This document shows positions 9,237 to 22,200 of a DNA stretch of 64,000 nucleotides, one piece after another. The stretch's first letter is position 1. Each line of letters begins with the position of its first letter. This DNA is from Lactifluus volemus (taxonomy: Eukaryota > Basidiomycota > Agaricomycetes > Russulales > Russulaceae), in contig WTXI01000056.1 of assembly GCA_022376515.1 (NCBI GenBank), positions 124,001 to 188,000 of the forward strand. Direction: 5' to 3'. The position numbers and the translations under genes were made by a program. A model generated the notes under the pieces. The model did no database searches, was not told where the DNA came from, and saw only the letters and a list, made by a program, of their open reading frames with translations.

Positions 9237-12200
9237 TTAGGTAATGAGTCCTAATCCAGTAACGAAGTCTTGTAGTTTCACGCGCGCGAGAGGCTTAGTC
9301 AATCCATCAGCCAACATATCGTTGGTAGAAGTCCTGATAAGATCAATAAAACCATCTTGAACATATTCACGGATCGCGTGATGTTTGATGGGGATGTGTT
9401 TAGATCTTCTCCCGGTCACGGGGTTGAGCGCCAGATCAACTGCACCCTTGTTATCTCCGTGTAGGGGAATCGGATCAGAGATCTCGTAGCCGATCTCGCT
9501 GAAGAAACTCCGATACCACGCTGCCTGATTACCAGCATCAGTGAGCGCCATGTACTCGGCCTGGGTGGTGCTTTGAGCCACGGTCTTTTGTTTGCGTGAT
9601 GTCCATGAGATCGCGGCATCAGCCAATAAGAACACGTAGCCCGATGTGGAATGATAATCATCCGCATCATCTCCCAAGCTGGAATCGGAGAATCCGTGCA
9701 GCCCGTCGCCACGCGCGCCATCATATCGCAGCCGTAGATCTGCGGTGCCATTGAGATAAGATAGCACGTATTTGGCTAATCGCAGATGCTGAGGAGACGG
9801 ATTAGATGCGTATTGCGCAAGGCGTGAGACAGCAAAGGATATATCGGGCCTAGTGCCGATCTGAACGTAGAGCAGACTGCCAATGATCTTCTGATAGTAG
9901 TTGATCTCTGCAGCTGTCGCTTGATCAGTGTACTTGATTAGATGTACTTCAGCACCGGCCGGAAGTGGGGTGATTGTGGGGTTGCTATCAGCCATCCCAA
10001 AGCGATCGACAATTTCTGCGATGTAACTTGATTGATCTATCTCTAATCGCCTGATTGATCTGTCGCGCGTGATTCTGACTCCAAGATATGAGTCGATCTC
10101 GCCTAGATCGGTCATTTCGTAGCGACTAGACAGCGTAGATTTGATTTGATCAACTGATTTTCGCGAATCGCCTAAGATCGTGATATCATCGACATAGAGG
10201 ATCACTATAATCGTTCCCCCTCATCTTGGCGATGATAAACCCCGGCATCGGAATGCGTGCGCGTAAATCCGAGCCCGATAAGGACTCCATGGAACTGCTG
10301 ATTCCATGCGCGCGATGCCTGTTTGAGCCCATAGATTGCCTTTTTAAGGAGGCATACCTTATCTGATCTGTCCGGATCTATGAAACCTTGCGGCTGCTCC
10401 ATGTAGATTTCCTCGTCCAGTAGCCCATTCAGGAACGCCGACTTGACGTCCATCTGATGGATCTCCCAATCCTCTAGCGCGGCCAACGCTAGTAGCAGTC
10501 TTAAAGACTCAAATCGGGCTACTGGGGAGAAGGTTTCATCGTAATCTATTCCCTGTACCTGAGTGAACCCCTTTGCGACTAATCGCGCGCGATAACGCCC
10601 ATCTGCTTTCCGCTTAAACACCCATTTAGATTTGACGGCCTTCCGGCCCGCCGGTAAGTCTACCAATTCCCAGGTTCCATTTTTGGCCAGGGCGTCCATT
10701 TCATATTGGCACGCGTCCTGCCATTCCTCTGCGGAATCCGAGCCCATGGCTTCCTTAAAGGTAGTGGGATCTCGGGACTCCGCTGCAGCCAATAAAGCGG
10801 CGTGTGAAAGCTGACCGGTCCGAGGCGCGCGCGCTGCGTTATCTGCATTAGCGTAGCGCGGATTTGGACGCGGGCGTTCCCGGAGTCGCATAGGCGAGGG
10901 CGGATGTCCGAAGGACGGTCCGGGAAGCCGATTGTCCGGAAGCGGAAGTGGCTGCCGCCTGATCCGGGCAACGCGCGCTCGGGCTGGAGGAGTGGCTGCT
11001 GGCTGTGAGGGTGGAGTATGGAATACTGTAGACTGTCTATCCGGTGTAGGTATTACTTGGGGTGTTTCAGGGGTGCAGGAATACTAGGAGTACTCATAGG
11101 GAATGTAATCGTTGTAGATCCTTCAATCATAGAGGTTTGCGCAGGCGCGGGAGCGGGCGGCCCGGCGGCTGCGCTGGCTGGGAACGTAGTCTCATCGAAT
11201 GTCACGTCGCGGGACAGTACGATCGAGCGCGTAGATTTGTTCCAAAACCGGTAACCTTTAGAACCCGGTGCATAGCCGACAAAGATCATTTCGATCGACC
11301 GAGGATCAAGCTTCTTTCGCTTGGCCTCGGGTGTGTGAACGAAGGCTTTAGATCCGAAAACTCGGAGATAAGAGACATCCGGAATGTGCCCCGCATTCCA
11401 GAGCTCATGCGGCGTTTTCCATCCAACGATCCGAGAGGGCGATCTGTTGTATGTATGAACGGCAGCGTCTATAGCTAGTTCCCAGAAGCCTTTAGATAAT
11501 CCGGCACTGTGTAGCATAGATCGCGCCTTATCTAGGATCGTCCTGTTCCATCGCTCAGCCAATCCATTCTGCTGAGGCGATCCCGGCATCGTTAGCTTGT
11601 GATTGATCCCTTTCGCGTCCAATATAGCTTTCAGGGCGCCTGATATGTATTCTCCCCCGCGATCAGAGTGTAACGCGAGCATGCGATCTGAGGTCTGGTT
11701 CTCAGCCCAGGCCAGGTACTTTGGAACGCAGCTGCACACTGATCCTTTCGCTTAAGGAAGTAGACTACTCCAAATCGGGAGTAATCATCTACAAATGTGG
11801 CGATATACAGAGCCCCATGGATAGATTTGATTTCCATCGGTCCGGCTAGATCGCTGTGAACGATCGCTAATCGCCGGTCCGATCTTTGGACGAAGCCGAA
11901 AAGGGAAGTCGCGTCTGCTTGCCGAGCTCACAGCCGGGGCAGGGCGACTGATCATCAGAGATCGGAGCGCTGAAGGACATGCCTTTTACGGAGGCGCTGT
12001 GCCTCATCAGGGCATTGTATGATAAGTGTCCCATACGCTGATGCCAGATCTCGATTGAAGTGGATGTACTTGTGTGCGCGTGGATTGCAGGATTAGATGT
12101 GTCTAGCCAGAATAGATTATCTGCTAGATATCCCTGCGCGATCTTGCGATCGTTGATCAAGATCTCAAACTTTGATTCCCCAAAGATGATCCTGCCTCCC

Positions 12201-13315
12201 TTGCGTAAGAGCGCGCCTACTGAGAAGTAGCGTGCCTGAGCATCTGGGACGTGCATAACATTGTGCAGGGTCAGCTCCGAAGTGCGATCCCCTCCGATCG
12301 TCTTTACGATTACTGTTCCGATCCCGATCTGCGCGATCTCTGCATGTCCACCTAGGCTGACTGCGCCTTTGGCTGGTGTCCATGTTACAAAGTCTGATCT
12401 ATAAGGTGTGATGTGATGTGTGGCGCCTGAGTCCACCATCCATCTAGATCGCGCGGCGGTATACAGGGAAACTCGGATCTCATTGTCATCATCCGTTATC
12501 TCGGTTATCGTAGCAGTACTAGGTACTACTTGGATGTGCGCGTTCACCGCTTTGTTGGGTGTCTGCGCCGATCCTGCCTTATCCTTGTCCTTCTTTTCCT
12601 TATCTGCTAGGTCCTTCTTCTTTTTACGGCACTCATTACTTTTGTGCCCGGACTTCTTGCAGTAATAACAAGTGATATCGCCCTTATCTTTTTGTTTTTT
12701 GACAGGCGCGATCTTGTTTAGGGACGCGGAGGCGCCGGCCCGACGACCTTCCTCATTGAGAATCCGATCTTGGATCGTCTGAGGCTTGAGATCGGAAGGC
12801 GCGCCGGAGGCTAGGATAGTCGAGGCAACTGCCGAGAATGATTCCGGAAGTGCTCGGATAAGGATAAACGAGAATTGGAGATCGGAGATTGGCATGTCAT
12901 TATTCTGGAGGGATACGCGTGCTTCATTGAGTTTCTGCAGCTGTGGGAGCATCGGGCTGGATTCATCGAGCGATGTGCCTGTCAGGGCAGTCCATGTATT
13001 GAACGCGGACATTGATCCGACGCCTCCGTAGATCCGCTTTAGTTCATCCCATTTCTTTTTGACAGTATCAAATTTGATATCATCGGATACTGCCGTCCAG
13101 ACATCCTTTTGTGTATATATTTCTAGGGTGCCCAATAGGAGTTCTTCTGCGGCGTTCCAGTCCGGAGCGACCGGATCGGTCGGATCGTTCGTGATATGCG
13201 CTCGGAGTGCGTTCATCCGGAGTAGCGCAGTGATCCGAGATGACCACGTGCCCCAATTAGATCCGTCAAGGATCTCAATCGCGGCTGCAGGGGGAAAACT
13301 GAGACTTGGTGCCAT
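9237..13315 (-). pseudogene. Copia 1 gag-pol (four apparent one-base deletions)
   Basis: Translation starts at 13315. Gag begins with FPPAAAIEILDGSNWGTW and has a CX2CX4HX4C knuckle (CYYCKKSGHKSNEC, near 12650). Protease has the DSGATH triad region near 12420. The pre-integrase motif HQRMGH is near 12030, with CPGC near 11940. The integrase catalytic acidic residues lie in VDDYSR (about 11780), SDRGGEY (11660) and NGLAERWN (11560). RT has LYVDD near 10190 and RNase H has QAEYMAL near 9560; the stop is at 9237. Frame changes occur near 11885, 11720 (CAAAG where CAAAAG restores the frame), 11050-11065 (beside CCCC) and 10215 (five G where six restore the frame). All have the phase of a one-base loss. 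The domain content is otherwise complete. Confidence 0.93.
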
Positions 13316-13973
13316 ACTGCGATAAGATTATGATTGTGCGACGATTTGATTATCTGGGTAAGAGGAGCTGTCAGACCCAGGATCGAAGATCCGATCTATC
13401 CCTGGCATATCGGACTGTAACCCCTGAATCAAAGATCCAGTCCTCCGGAGCCTGCGCGCGATGATCTATGGACTATCTCTAACCTAGATTAGCGCACCGC
13501 AGTTGTGACGAGCCCAAGCGCTCAGGGGAGTGATTACCCCCGCCTTGTTCTAGACCCAAAAACCGTGCCCCGCGCGGGAGTCATCGGCCAACCGTTCAGT
13601 GGGCAAATAGTCCCCGGGGCCTCCCACCCGGTTTCCTATCATGGCTGTAAGGCCGCATCCGGCTCGTCCGCGGATGCTTTGCAGCGATCTCGCGTCCGTT
13701 TCCCCGGGCTAAGTAATTTACTATCTAATCGCGCACCGGCCCGGATGGAATACTCGCGTGCTTAGCGTCGCCGCGCCGTCGCGCCGCTCGTGGGAAATCC
13801 CCTTAAGGGATCCAATCTATGCCATTCCACCGGCTCCAAAGGGCCGGGGAAGTAGGATTTGATAACAAAGAAACAGAGGCTCGCCTTTAGCAGGAGATAG
13901 ATAAAACTGCGTGATTAGATTTGATAAGGGAGCTTGTGTGATTGATCTTCTTCTTGGATTATTTATTGGGGGC
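13316..13973 (-). other. Copia 1 untranslated leader
   Basis: This is about 660 bp between the primer site and the gag start in element orientation. It is moderately GC-rich with no domain-bearing frame. It is expected to hold packaging signals of the RNA, but none can be recognised by eye. Confidence 0.6.
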
Positions 13974-13987
13974 CAGGGCCCATAACC
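13974..13987 (-). other. Copia 1 primer binding site (initiator tRNA-Met anticodon region)
   Basis: Directly next to the 5' LTR the element reads GGTTATGGGCCCTG. This is the reverse complement of CAGGGCCCATAACC, which resembles the anticodon stem-loop of eukaryotic initiator tRNA-Met around its CAT anticodon. Priming by a half-tRNA of this type is known for Drosophila copia and yeast Ty5. The same 14 bases follow the LTR of copia 2. Confidence 0.7.
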
Positions 13988-14438
13988 TGATGAAAAGCAG
14001 CGGCTGAGGTAGATTAGATAACGCTAGATAAGATAGCGTTCAGTCGATGTGTAAGAGACTGTATTTCATAATCATAATTTACCTAGATAAGATAGCGCTA
14101 AGTAAAAGTCGCGTGAGTCCAAATAAGGTAAAAGATGATGTAATCGTAATACTCACTTCAGTCGATGTGTAAGAGACTGAAGTGATAGCAGCTGGGAAAT
14201 GTCCTTTAAATACATAGAAGGAGCGTGCATTGGCCTAGGGCCTCATACAATAGATGTACAATAAACATAATGCCATCATTGTCCTTTCTGAGAGAATAGG
14301 GAGCGTGCACAATGGTAAAGAATGTATTAATCAATTATCTACGAATATCTACATTGTACGCTTGGACCGGTTAGATCCGGTCCGTGACACTGTCCGTACT
14401 GCCCGGGAATGTTCCCGCGCTACCGGCCCGTCTCAACA
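13988..14438 (-). repeat. 5' LTR of copia 1
   Basis: It matches the other LTR at 450 of 451 positions. The promoter of the element is expected here. The single difference is a C/T at a CpG. Confidence 0.95.
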
Positions 14439-14443
14439 TCTTC

Positions 14444-15791
14444 CCCTTGCTGTATTCCACGTGAGTGAGACCGAGGTCACTGCGGATAGAGAGTTGCTAA
14501 CTGGGCCAAGGTGCCCCTAGCCTCCCTGGCAGCTCCGTGCGACTCGGAGTCTGCCATGCCATGCCCATCATCTTCTACTGCCGTATCCGCCTTTTGGCCC
14601 GTGTTCTCACATGACGTGGAGCCTGCCGAGCCCACCCATGGTCGTCATTAGCATTCCCGTCTTGTCTAGCCCACCCTCCAACTGACTCCAGATGCCTTCA
14701 CTTCACTTCGTCCACGGTGACCCTCCCACCCTTGCTACTGTCACCATGTCGCCTGCCCTCAATTCTGCCACTACCAGTGAGTGGAGCTATCCTCTTTTCT
14801 GCAAAGCCTGTAGGTTGTGGCATAAGCGAGGGCTCGGGCGTGGAGCCAAAGGTGGTTGAAAACCCGTCGGCTGTGGTCCCAAGGACGAGGGCGAGGTTGC
14901 GGGCCACGAAGCGTTGAAGAACGAAGATGGAAGTAATCGGCACGACCTGGACGAGCCAGGCCTTGGTTTATCGGGACCGGTGCGAGCGGGCCATGCGCGC
15001 CGCCCGCCGCGACAATGGCACTTCGAAAAAGAAAACCCCTGAACGCTGAGCGTTATACATACATCTCGTTTACTTGCATAAAGGACGCACGGAACGAAAG
15101 ATCAAGACTTAGCGAGTAGAGACGAATATCGTATGGCAAAACAAAACGTGTACAGGATGACGTACATTGGAGGATAGCCTGCCTGAGAAATAAGCTATGG
15201 CTTGAAGGAAGGAAATTCGAGTCGAGCATGCTGTTGTTGAACGCGTACCGAGTCCAGCGTACAGTGTGCACATCGACTTGGTAAAAGCAGTCAGAATCAA
15301 CGTTGACATGGCTCTCAAAAGACAAAGAACCCATCTGTATAACTTGAATTACCCAATAGGATCTCACACTAGTCACATTTCCGCCACTGCGGCACCGCAC
15401 TAGTTTACCATTAACCCCGCCATGGTTAAAATGAATGAGCACCCCAATCTGCCACCACAACCCCACCTATAGCTCTTCTCGATCGATCGATCTATCCAAC
15501 TCAGACATGTGCTAGGTTTGTACAGCGACTGATGCTTTATATCCTTGTTGAGGTACTAGTACAGAACAAAAGATCGGGAACAGCGAAAATCGAGATAGAA
15601 ACTAAGCTGACAAGAAAGGAAGTCTGAATCGTGCATCCCGTTATTGAGCCTCGTACCGACACAAGCGTATCGTATGTACCGTAAGCACGTCACAGTCGAC
15701 GTAGTAAAAGCAGTCACAACGAGCATTTGACATGCCTCTCAAAACCCAAGGGCCAAGGCCGCACTTGCAAAGATACACGATGGTTTCGCCT
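14444..15791. other. No gene recognised; two diverged copies of a ~130-bp repeat
   Basis: The first part (14444-15040) shows nothing that I can support. Two diverged direct copies of about 130 bp lie at about 15205-15340 and 15615-15760. They share GGTAAAAGCAGTC-like and TTTGACATGCCTCTCAAAA-like segments. They sit 3' of the DUF6535 gene on the minus strand and may be duplicated 3' UTR sequence. That is an inference from position. Confidence 0.45.
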
Positions 15792-18660
15792 CTACTCAGG
15801 ATGGCCAATGTCCCGAGAGAAAGACGCTGTGTCAAGTGCATGGTCGGAAACATCAATAGCTATGTCAGGGCCAGACATAGCTGTCTCGTATGCCACTGAG
15901 CGTCGTGGGGTCTCCACATTATGAGACAGGTCTGGGGCCGGAGGCCTATGATCATCACCGAACATTTCGTAATTCGATGCCATGCTTGAGTGCGAAAGAG
16001 AGGTCCCCTGGGGCGGCATGTGAGAAATAGTTGCCGCTGAGGTGGAGGGAAGAGGAAGAGACTCGGGAGGAGAGATCAGTTGGTCAATCTGGAATGCGGT
16101 TCTCGGAGAGGCTAAGGATGACTGAGTGTTTGTAGCAGGCGTGTCGCTGATAACTGGGACCAGGGAAGTCGATGGAGGACTGTCAGAGACAACACCAAGA
16201 TTTGCGTTGTTATGCTTATCGGTGGGGCGGCTAGATGGGGGCGGGAAGGATGGGCGACGTGCGAATGTCGACACTGTCGGGGCGTGAGGGTCTGACTCTG
16301 AGTTGGAAGTGGGCGAGATGGTGAGAGGGGTGTCTGTGGGAACTTGTTTTATGCAGTCGAGTGAAGTCATTGCAAAGCTGCTACTTGCAACATTGACAGG
16401 TGGAGTGTAGGGGACGGGCTCAACAGTTAGCATAGCATCGGGTACATCGTGGGGCGATAACTGTTCTGAAAAAAGTACGCGGCGTTGGTTTGAGCGCAAG
16501 GCGGGGAAGGACTCGGACGACACGACGGGCTTTGTGGATGGAGTGACGATATTCAGAATGGCGGAGGGAGGTTCGGCAGGGGCTGAGATGGTCGTGAGAG
16601 GATGAGTGGCCTCGCCTGCTGTTTTGCTGTCAGGGTGATGTCCCGGGATACTGCATAATGGGTATGACGATGACAGGCTCAGAACATCGTCATCATCGCC
16701 TGTGGAGGCATTAAAAGCAGTCGGGGCAGCATCGGTGCCTTGATGTAAAGCGACATAAAGATGCCGAATGGGTCTGAGAATATAATAAGGAATGTCGTCG
16801 TCTAAAAATAGGTCTGAGTCGCGCGATCCTCGTATTTCGTCCCAGAAGGCACTGTTGGAGTACGCTTCTCGAGTGATTTCGTTCCACAAAGCACAGAAAT
16901 CGTGCTGCAGTTCAGGAAGGGTATTTTGAATGTCGAATTTGGAAATCCGTGATAGAATAGGCAATAGATCATGAAAAGGGCTAACGATAACCTCGAAACA
17001 TGAATGGAAGAGCGGGCGAGTGATGTGGATAAAGTTGGCAAGTAGAACGCTGTCTCCATGCGCGAGGTAATTTCGAAACACCTTGTTTGATACGCCTAGT
17101 TGATACTTCGCTAGTGAGACCCAACGATCATCCCGTTCGCGTTTCGGCACGCTTGAAATGATACCGGCAATTATCCCTTAAGCACATAAACCAGGATTTG
17201 GTCGCAACTGCTTCTCAGAGATCGCCCAAGCTCAACCGATCGCAACACAACATTTTCGCCATGTTCGAAAACGCCCCAGAGGGTATGCAGGGATGCATGG
17301 CAGAGTTGTGCTGTATCCGCAGCCTTCACGCAGGTCATGACCCGCCTTTGCTTGTCTGCTTCCGAGACCAAACTGGATAACAAAGTCCGGTACATAAATC
17401 CAGAAAATGCCAGAGCCAACGTCTCGTTATCGGAGTCCACTTTGGAGAAAATGTATTGAGAGTTGCGGACCCTGTCCGAACCACAGAAGCTAGGGATGGC
17501 TTCGAAGAACTGTTCAAGTTCCTTGTCTTCATCCAGAGCATGAATTGTCCATGTCAGGATACAGCTACAGATCTTCGCCGACAATTCCGAGCCAGTTTCT
17601 TGGACAGTCTTCGTGATACCCCCAAACAATCGTCTGCGATACGTTCCAGACCACATGATAAAAGTATAGTCGTGATCCCAAAGAGAGTCAACAACACTGG
17701 AGATTGCATATTGGATACCAGAATAGAAGAACAATGCCGACGAGGAAAGTGGTGCATAGTAGGGGCTATCGTGCCAGAAGACTGGCATAAATGTGATGCA
17801 TCCATATACACCTCCTGTAAGTCCAACCCACCCGATAACCACGTTGAACACAGTATGATTGATGTTAAAAAGAAAAGTCGCTAGTCCAGAGAAGAACAGG
17901 AACAGCGACAGGTGTAGCAGAGCAGGCAACGCCTCAACCGACCAAGGAAGATGGAACCTCTCCACCCCATTAGCAAAAAATGCTCTGATCGGTGCTCGCT
18001 TGTGAGGACTATATCGTTGCGGTTGTGTGATTGTGACATATCGATGCACCCACTGCTGTAACATAGTTGCCAGTAAGGCACATGTAAGACTGATCACCAA
18101 ACTGAGGAACCAAAGTGAATTGACCCAGACTGCTGACTTCGGCGGAGAGAATGTGGGTGGTTGAGCTGGAGTGGCAAGGATCGATTCGCGAGATACGTTT
18201 GGGTCGGCGAGGAGTTTATAGATGTTTGCAAGGAAGAATGCGGAGGTATCCTGTGAATTTGGCTTGAGGTCTTGAACAGAGACCGCGACCAACGCCGCGA
18301 GGGCGGCAGAGAATAAACCGGTCTACGATATCCATGTTGGCCAGGGCCCAGGGTGGGAACCAACATAGAACTCACAAAGATAAGAATTCCATCAGCGTCC
18401 TTTTGCCAGCGATGGGCCATTGTGTTATCTTCTTCCTCTGTCATCTTAATGTACATGCTAAAGAGAGGCCCTGAACCATCGGAAAAGTTGGTCTCTCTCC
18501 GAGTCTGCGAGGACTGATTTTGTTCTACATCACGGAGACCGGCTATAGAGGGATGAAATTGATAATGATAAAGCAATATGGCGGATAACATACTAATGCT
18601 GACTCTCTGTTCTGTCAAATGCCCTACATTGATAGTTCCAGGAGGTGCTTCTCGGGACAT
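15792..18660 (-). CDS. DUF6535-domain membrane protein (one frameshift near 17175)
   Basis: This is a member of a large basidiomycete family of unknown function with an N-terminal multi-pass membrane domain. I start at ATG 18660 (MSREAPPGTINVG). The DUF6535 signature follows: RWQKDADGILIF, then a 53-bp intron (GTGAGT...GTAG), then TGLFSAALAALVAVSV, and later NSLWFLSLVISLTCALLAT and QQWVHRYV. Further hydrophobic helices lie at LPALLHLSLFLFFSGLATF and FNVVIGWVGLTGGVYG. The C-terminal half (17150-15792) has the usual family block DDRWVSLAKYQLG, HGDSVLLANFIHIT and LPELQHDFCALWNEI, and ends in a long Ser/Pro-rich tail. The frame changes at about 17175, where AAGGGATAATTGCC would read through as KGIIAG with one more G. 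It is a true pseudogene or a homopolymer error. A copia element sits 32 bp upstream of the start. Confidence 0.82.
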
Positions 18661-18691
18661 CGAGGAGTAATGTTGGAAGCTAAGGTCAACT

Positions 18692-19176
18692 TGACGAGGA
18701 ATCACGAGGACGCGGGAGAAAGGCTGGCGGCCGAGAACGGCGCCCAGCGTTAGGGGGTACCAAGGACGGGACAGCCAACGTCCTAGGCACCCCGAGGACC
18801 CACCGGTGTGGATAACGACCGCTCCCCATTGGGGGCAATCGCCCACAGCCGTTTACCTACTATACCATTCCTTTTCTATCCTCGACACCCCTTTTATTTA
18901 GTTAGTATATTCCCCGCGCCGAGGACTTAGTCCCGCGCCCACGTTCACTACGAGCGGCCGCTCTCGAGGCCAAGATCGAGACCATTCCCTTAAACTACTA
19001 GTCCCCCTTCTTCAATTAGCAATTCCACTAGTCTATAGAACAATATATAGTAACCAGACGAGACTCCGAAAGAGTCTCGTCCTACTGTTCCCGTTCCGCG
19101 CGCACGCCTGCCCGCTCCCCCGTTTTATTGTTTGCCGCCGCTGCCACCGCTCGTTCCTCCCGATTTTTGCACACTA
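18692..19176 (+). repeat. 5' LTR of copia 2
   Basis: A perfect 9-bp-stem hairpin (ACGAGACTC, loop CGAAA, GAGTCTCGT) lies at 19058-19080. A CAATATATAG A/T box is just before it. These are candidates for transcription start or end signals of the element. Confidence 0.95.
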
Positions 19177-19190
19177 GGTTATGGGCCCTG
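19177..19190 (+). other. Copia 2 primer binding site
   Basis: GGTTATGGGCCCTG begins at the first base after the LTR. It is identical to the copia 1 site and complementary to an initiator tRNA-Met anticodon arm. Confidence 0.7.
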
Positions 19191-19278
19191 CTGTTGCATC
19201 TTAAAAATCAGTACGGGAACCCTCAGAGCTTAAAAACACTTACACCTCCTCTCTCCATCTAAACCAACATCCTGTAAA

Positions 19279-22200
19279 ATGGTTGAAGGTCAGAGTACCA
19301 AAATAGTCCAGCTGGCAGCTGATGGCACAAACTGGGAAAATTACCGCGACCGAATGATGCTCGTAATCAAGTCCCATAAGTGGAAGGACCACTTGACCAA
19401 TACGAAGCCGACGCAACGCTACATCGTTGGTGGCACCATAAACGGCGCCACACCCGACGAGCGATGGGAAGACGACGAAGCCGCGCTGATAAACGTAATC
19501 GCGTCGTCAATCCCCGATTCCGCATTCAACAGCATCAAAAATAAGACGACTGCGAAGGAAGTGTGGGAGGCCCTGAAGGAGCTCCACGAAACGCGATCGC
19601 CGCTAGTCGCGATCGAGCTGCGGTGGCGCATCGGCACCATCAAGTGCGGAGACGACGAGAACCTCCGCACACACTTCGAAAACCTGCAAAATATGAAGGA
19701 AAAATTAGCATCCTTGGGAAGTAGCATTTCTGATCTGGAATTTGCTTACATTCTGCTCCGGTCACTTCCCCCTTCATACCAGGGAATAGTCAGCGCTATA
19801 AACGCCTCGGCTGACTTCGCGAAGGCGACCATTGCGCCCGCGAACGTGATTCGACTCGCGATGGACGAGTACGACCATCTCCAAGGAGACAAGACGAAAC
19901 AGGACGCGGACGAAGTGTTCGCCGCGTCCTCGCAGAAAGGGAAGGGAAGAGGAAAACGACGCGATATTGAGTGCCACAATTGCAAAAAACGAGGCCACAT
20001 CAAAGCCGAATGTTGGCAAAAAGGTGGGGGCCAGGAAGGCCAGTTCCCGCAACGCAGAGGCGCTGGCGCGAACACCGCGACGACAGCGGCCGAACCAAAC
20101 GATATCGAGGCGTGGGCAGCTATAGAAGAAGTCAGCGACCACCCGGTTGCTGCAGCCAGCGCGCCACGCACCGCCACGATCGACGCCGAGCTTTACGACT
20201 CCGGGGCGTCCACCCACATGTCCCCCTTCCGCGAAAAATTCACTGCATATCGAGAAATCGCGCCGCGTGCAATAATCGCGGCCGATAAACGGGTATTTTA
20301 TGCGATAGGCGTCGGGGACCTCAAGATAGAGGTCCCTCATGGGGAGTCTTCCACTTCAGTCATCTTGAGAGAAGTCCTGCATGCTCCTGACATGGCTATG
20401 ACCATAGTATCAATATCACGAATCACCAAGCTGGGAAATTCAGTCACCTTTGAAAAGGAAAGCTGCACCATCAAAAACGCGAAGGGAAAAGTCGTCGGAA
20501 CCATCAAAGCGAACGCGAACGGACTCTACAGAGTCGAGCACCCCATGACAGCCTTGGCCGCAGTCACACCCGAATGAGTCACACTTTTCGAACTCCACCG
20601 TCGCCTAGGCCACGTCAGTGTCGACACCCTACGCTCTCTCGTCCGACACAACTCCATCCAAGGAGTGGATCTTATTGATGAAGGATCCCCCTTCACTTGT
20701 GACTCTTGTGATTATGCTAAGACGACCAGAAAAGCCATCAGACCTGAAAGAGAAGCCCCACCTGCCACCTTCTTTGGAGAAGAAGTCCACTCTGATGTGT
20801 GGGGGCCCTCTCCTGTCAACAGCCTTGGTGGGAAGTGCTATTACATTACTTTCACTGACGATCACTCTCGGTACACCTGGACCAACACCCTCAAAGCGAA
20901 ATCGGACGCCGCTGCTGCCTACAAGGAGTTCGCGGCATGGGCGCGCACGCAGCACGGCGTGACGATACGCCGTTTCCGCTCCGACCGAGGGGGCGAGTAC
21001 ACCAGCAACGATCTCAAGGCCTTCCTCCGGCAACGTGGGACGGAGCAACGGCTCACCACGCACGACACCCCGCAGCACAACGGCATTGCGGAGTCGCTCA
21101 ACCGGCGCCTCATGGAACGCGTCCGCGCCCTCCTCCACCAGTCCGGCCTCCCCAAATCTCTATGGGGCGAGGCACTCCAGCATGCCACCTGGTTGAAGAA
21201 CCGGACGTCCACGCGCGCGCTAGGCGCGATCACCCCCTTCGAACGCCTCCACGGACACAAGCCAAATTTGGCCGGCGTTCCGGAATGGGGCCAGCGGGTG
21301 TGGGTCAAAAGCTTCAAGGGCTCGAAACTAGATGCCCGGGCCTTGCAAGCACGATGGGTAGGCTATGATAAAGAGAGCCCCCATGCCCACAGGATATATT
21401 GGCCAGAGAAGCACTCCATCACAGCTGAGAGAGATGTAAAGTTCACCACTGACACAGTGACAGTGTACATCCCCTCACAACCTCAAGTACAAGTCCAGAA
21501 CAAAGTCGTAGCCCCGAAAAGTCAGCCCAGCGTCATCCCAACGCCCCAAACGCGGCATCCCGATGCTGGCGCTCCGGAACCCGACCCGACTTCGGAACAG
21601 CCAGAAAACGACGCCGAGGCCCCGGACCAAGCGGCAGAAGACGACTATGTGATGCCGTCGCCGATCACACCACCGGAGCCAGCACCACCACCGCCACAGC
21701 CACCCTGAGCGCCGAAGAAAGTGAAGCCGCCCCCGCAAATACGATCCGAGCCGCCGCGCCGATCGGCACGAATAGCGAAGCTGTCGCAGGGTGAGCAGGC
21801 CACCAGAGAAGAAGATGCCCCAGAAACCAGCCTCCGAGGGCACGCGCGCCGGGTGACATTATCCCAGCGCGGAACAGACTCAGCTAACGAGTCTTTTGTC
21901 ACAGCCCCTGAAGAACCTAGCTATGCAGAGATGGCATTTCATGTAGAGATCGATATGACGATGACCGCGGCAGCGCACGACGCGAACGGCGACCCGCGCT
22001 CCGTCTCCGAGGCGCGATCCCGCCCCGACTGGCCCGAGTGGCAGCGCGCGATGGAACGCAGATCGAGACGCTCGAACGCGCAGGCACCTGGGACACAGTT
22101 CCCCGCCCTGAAGGCAAAAATGTCGTCGGCAGCAAGTGGGTCTTCCGACTCAAGCGTAAGGCCAACGGCGCGATCGACAAATACAAGGCGCGCCTTGTCA

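Larger units (their letters stand above)
8759..14438 (-). mobile_element. Complete Ty1/copia retrotransposon 1 (5680 bp, minus strand)
   Basis: Two LTRs of 451 bp (8759-9209 and 13988-14438) differ at a single position (GTGC versus GCGC near the inner end). They are flanked by the 5-bp target duplication TCTTC (8754-8758 and 14439-14443). Between them, on the minus strand, are a primer site, gag with zinc knuckle, protease, integrase, RT and RNase H in copia order. The near-identity of the LTRs indicates a recent insertion. Four single-base deletions nevertheless break pol, so either this copy moved by trans-complementation or the breaks are sequence errors. Confidence 0.96.

Noticed and set aside
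8759..14438. Copia 1 as a bona fide set of four separate genes
   Set aside because: The four open frames are consecutive pieces of one polyprotein, each offset by the phase of one lost base.
18094..18846. Long minus-strand frame reading through the copia 2 LTR into the DUF6535 gene
   Set aside because: Its upstream part is LTR sequence brought in by the insertion; the family signature begins downstream, and ATG 18660 is a better start.
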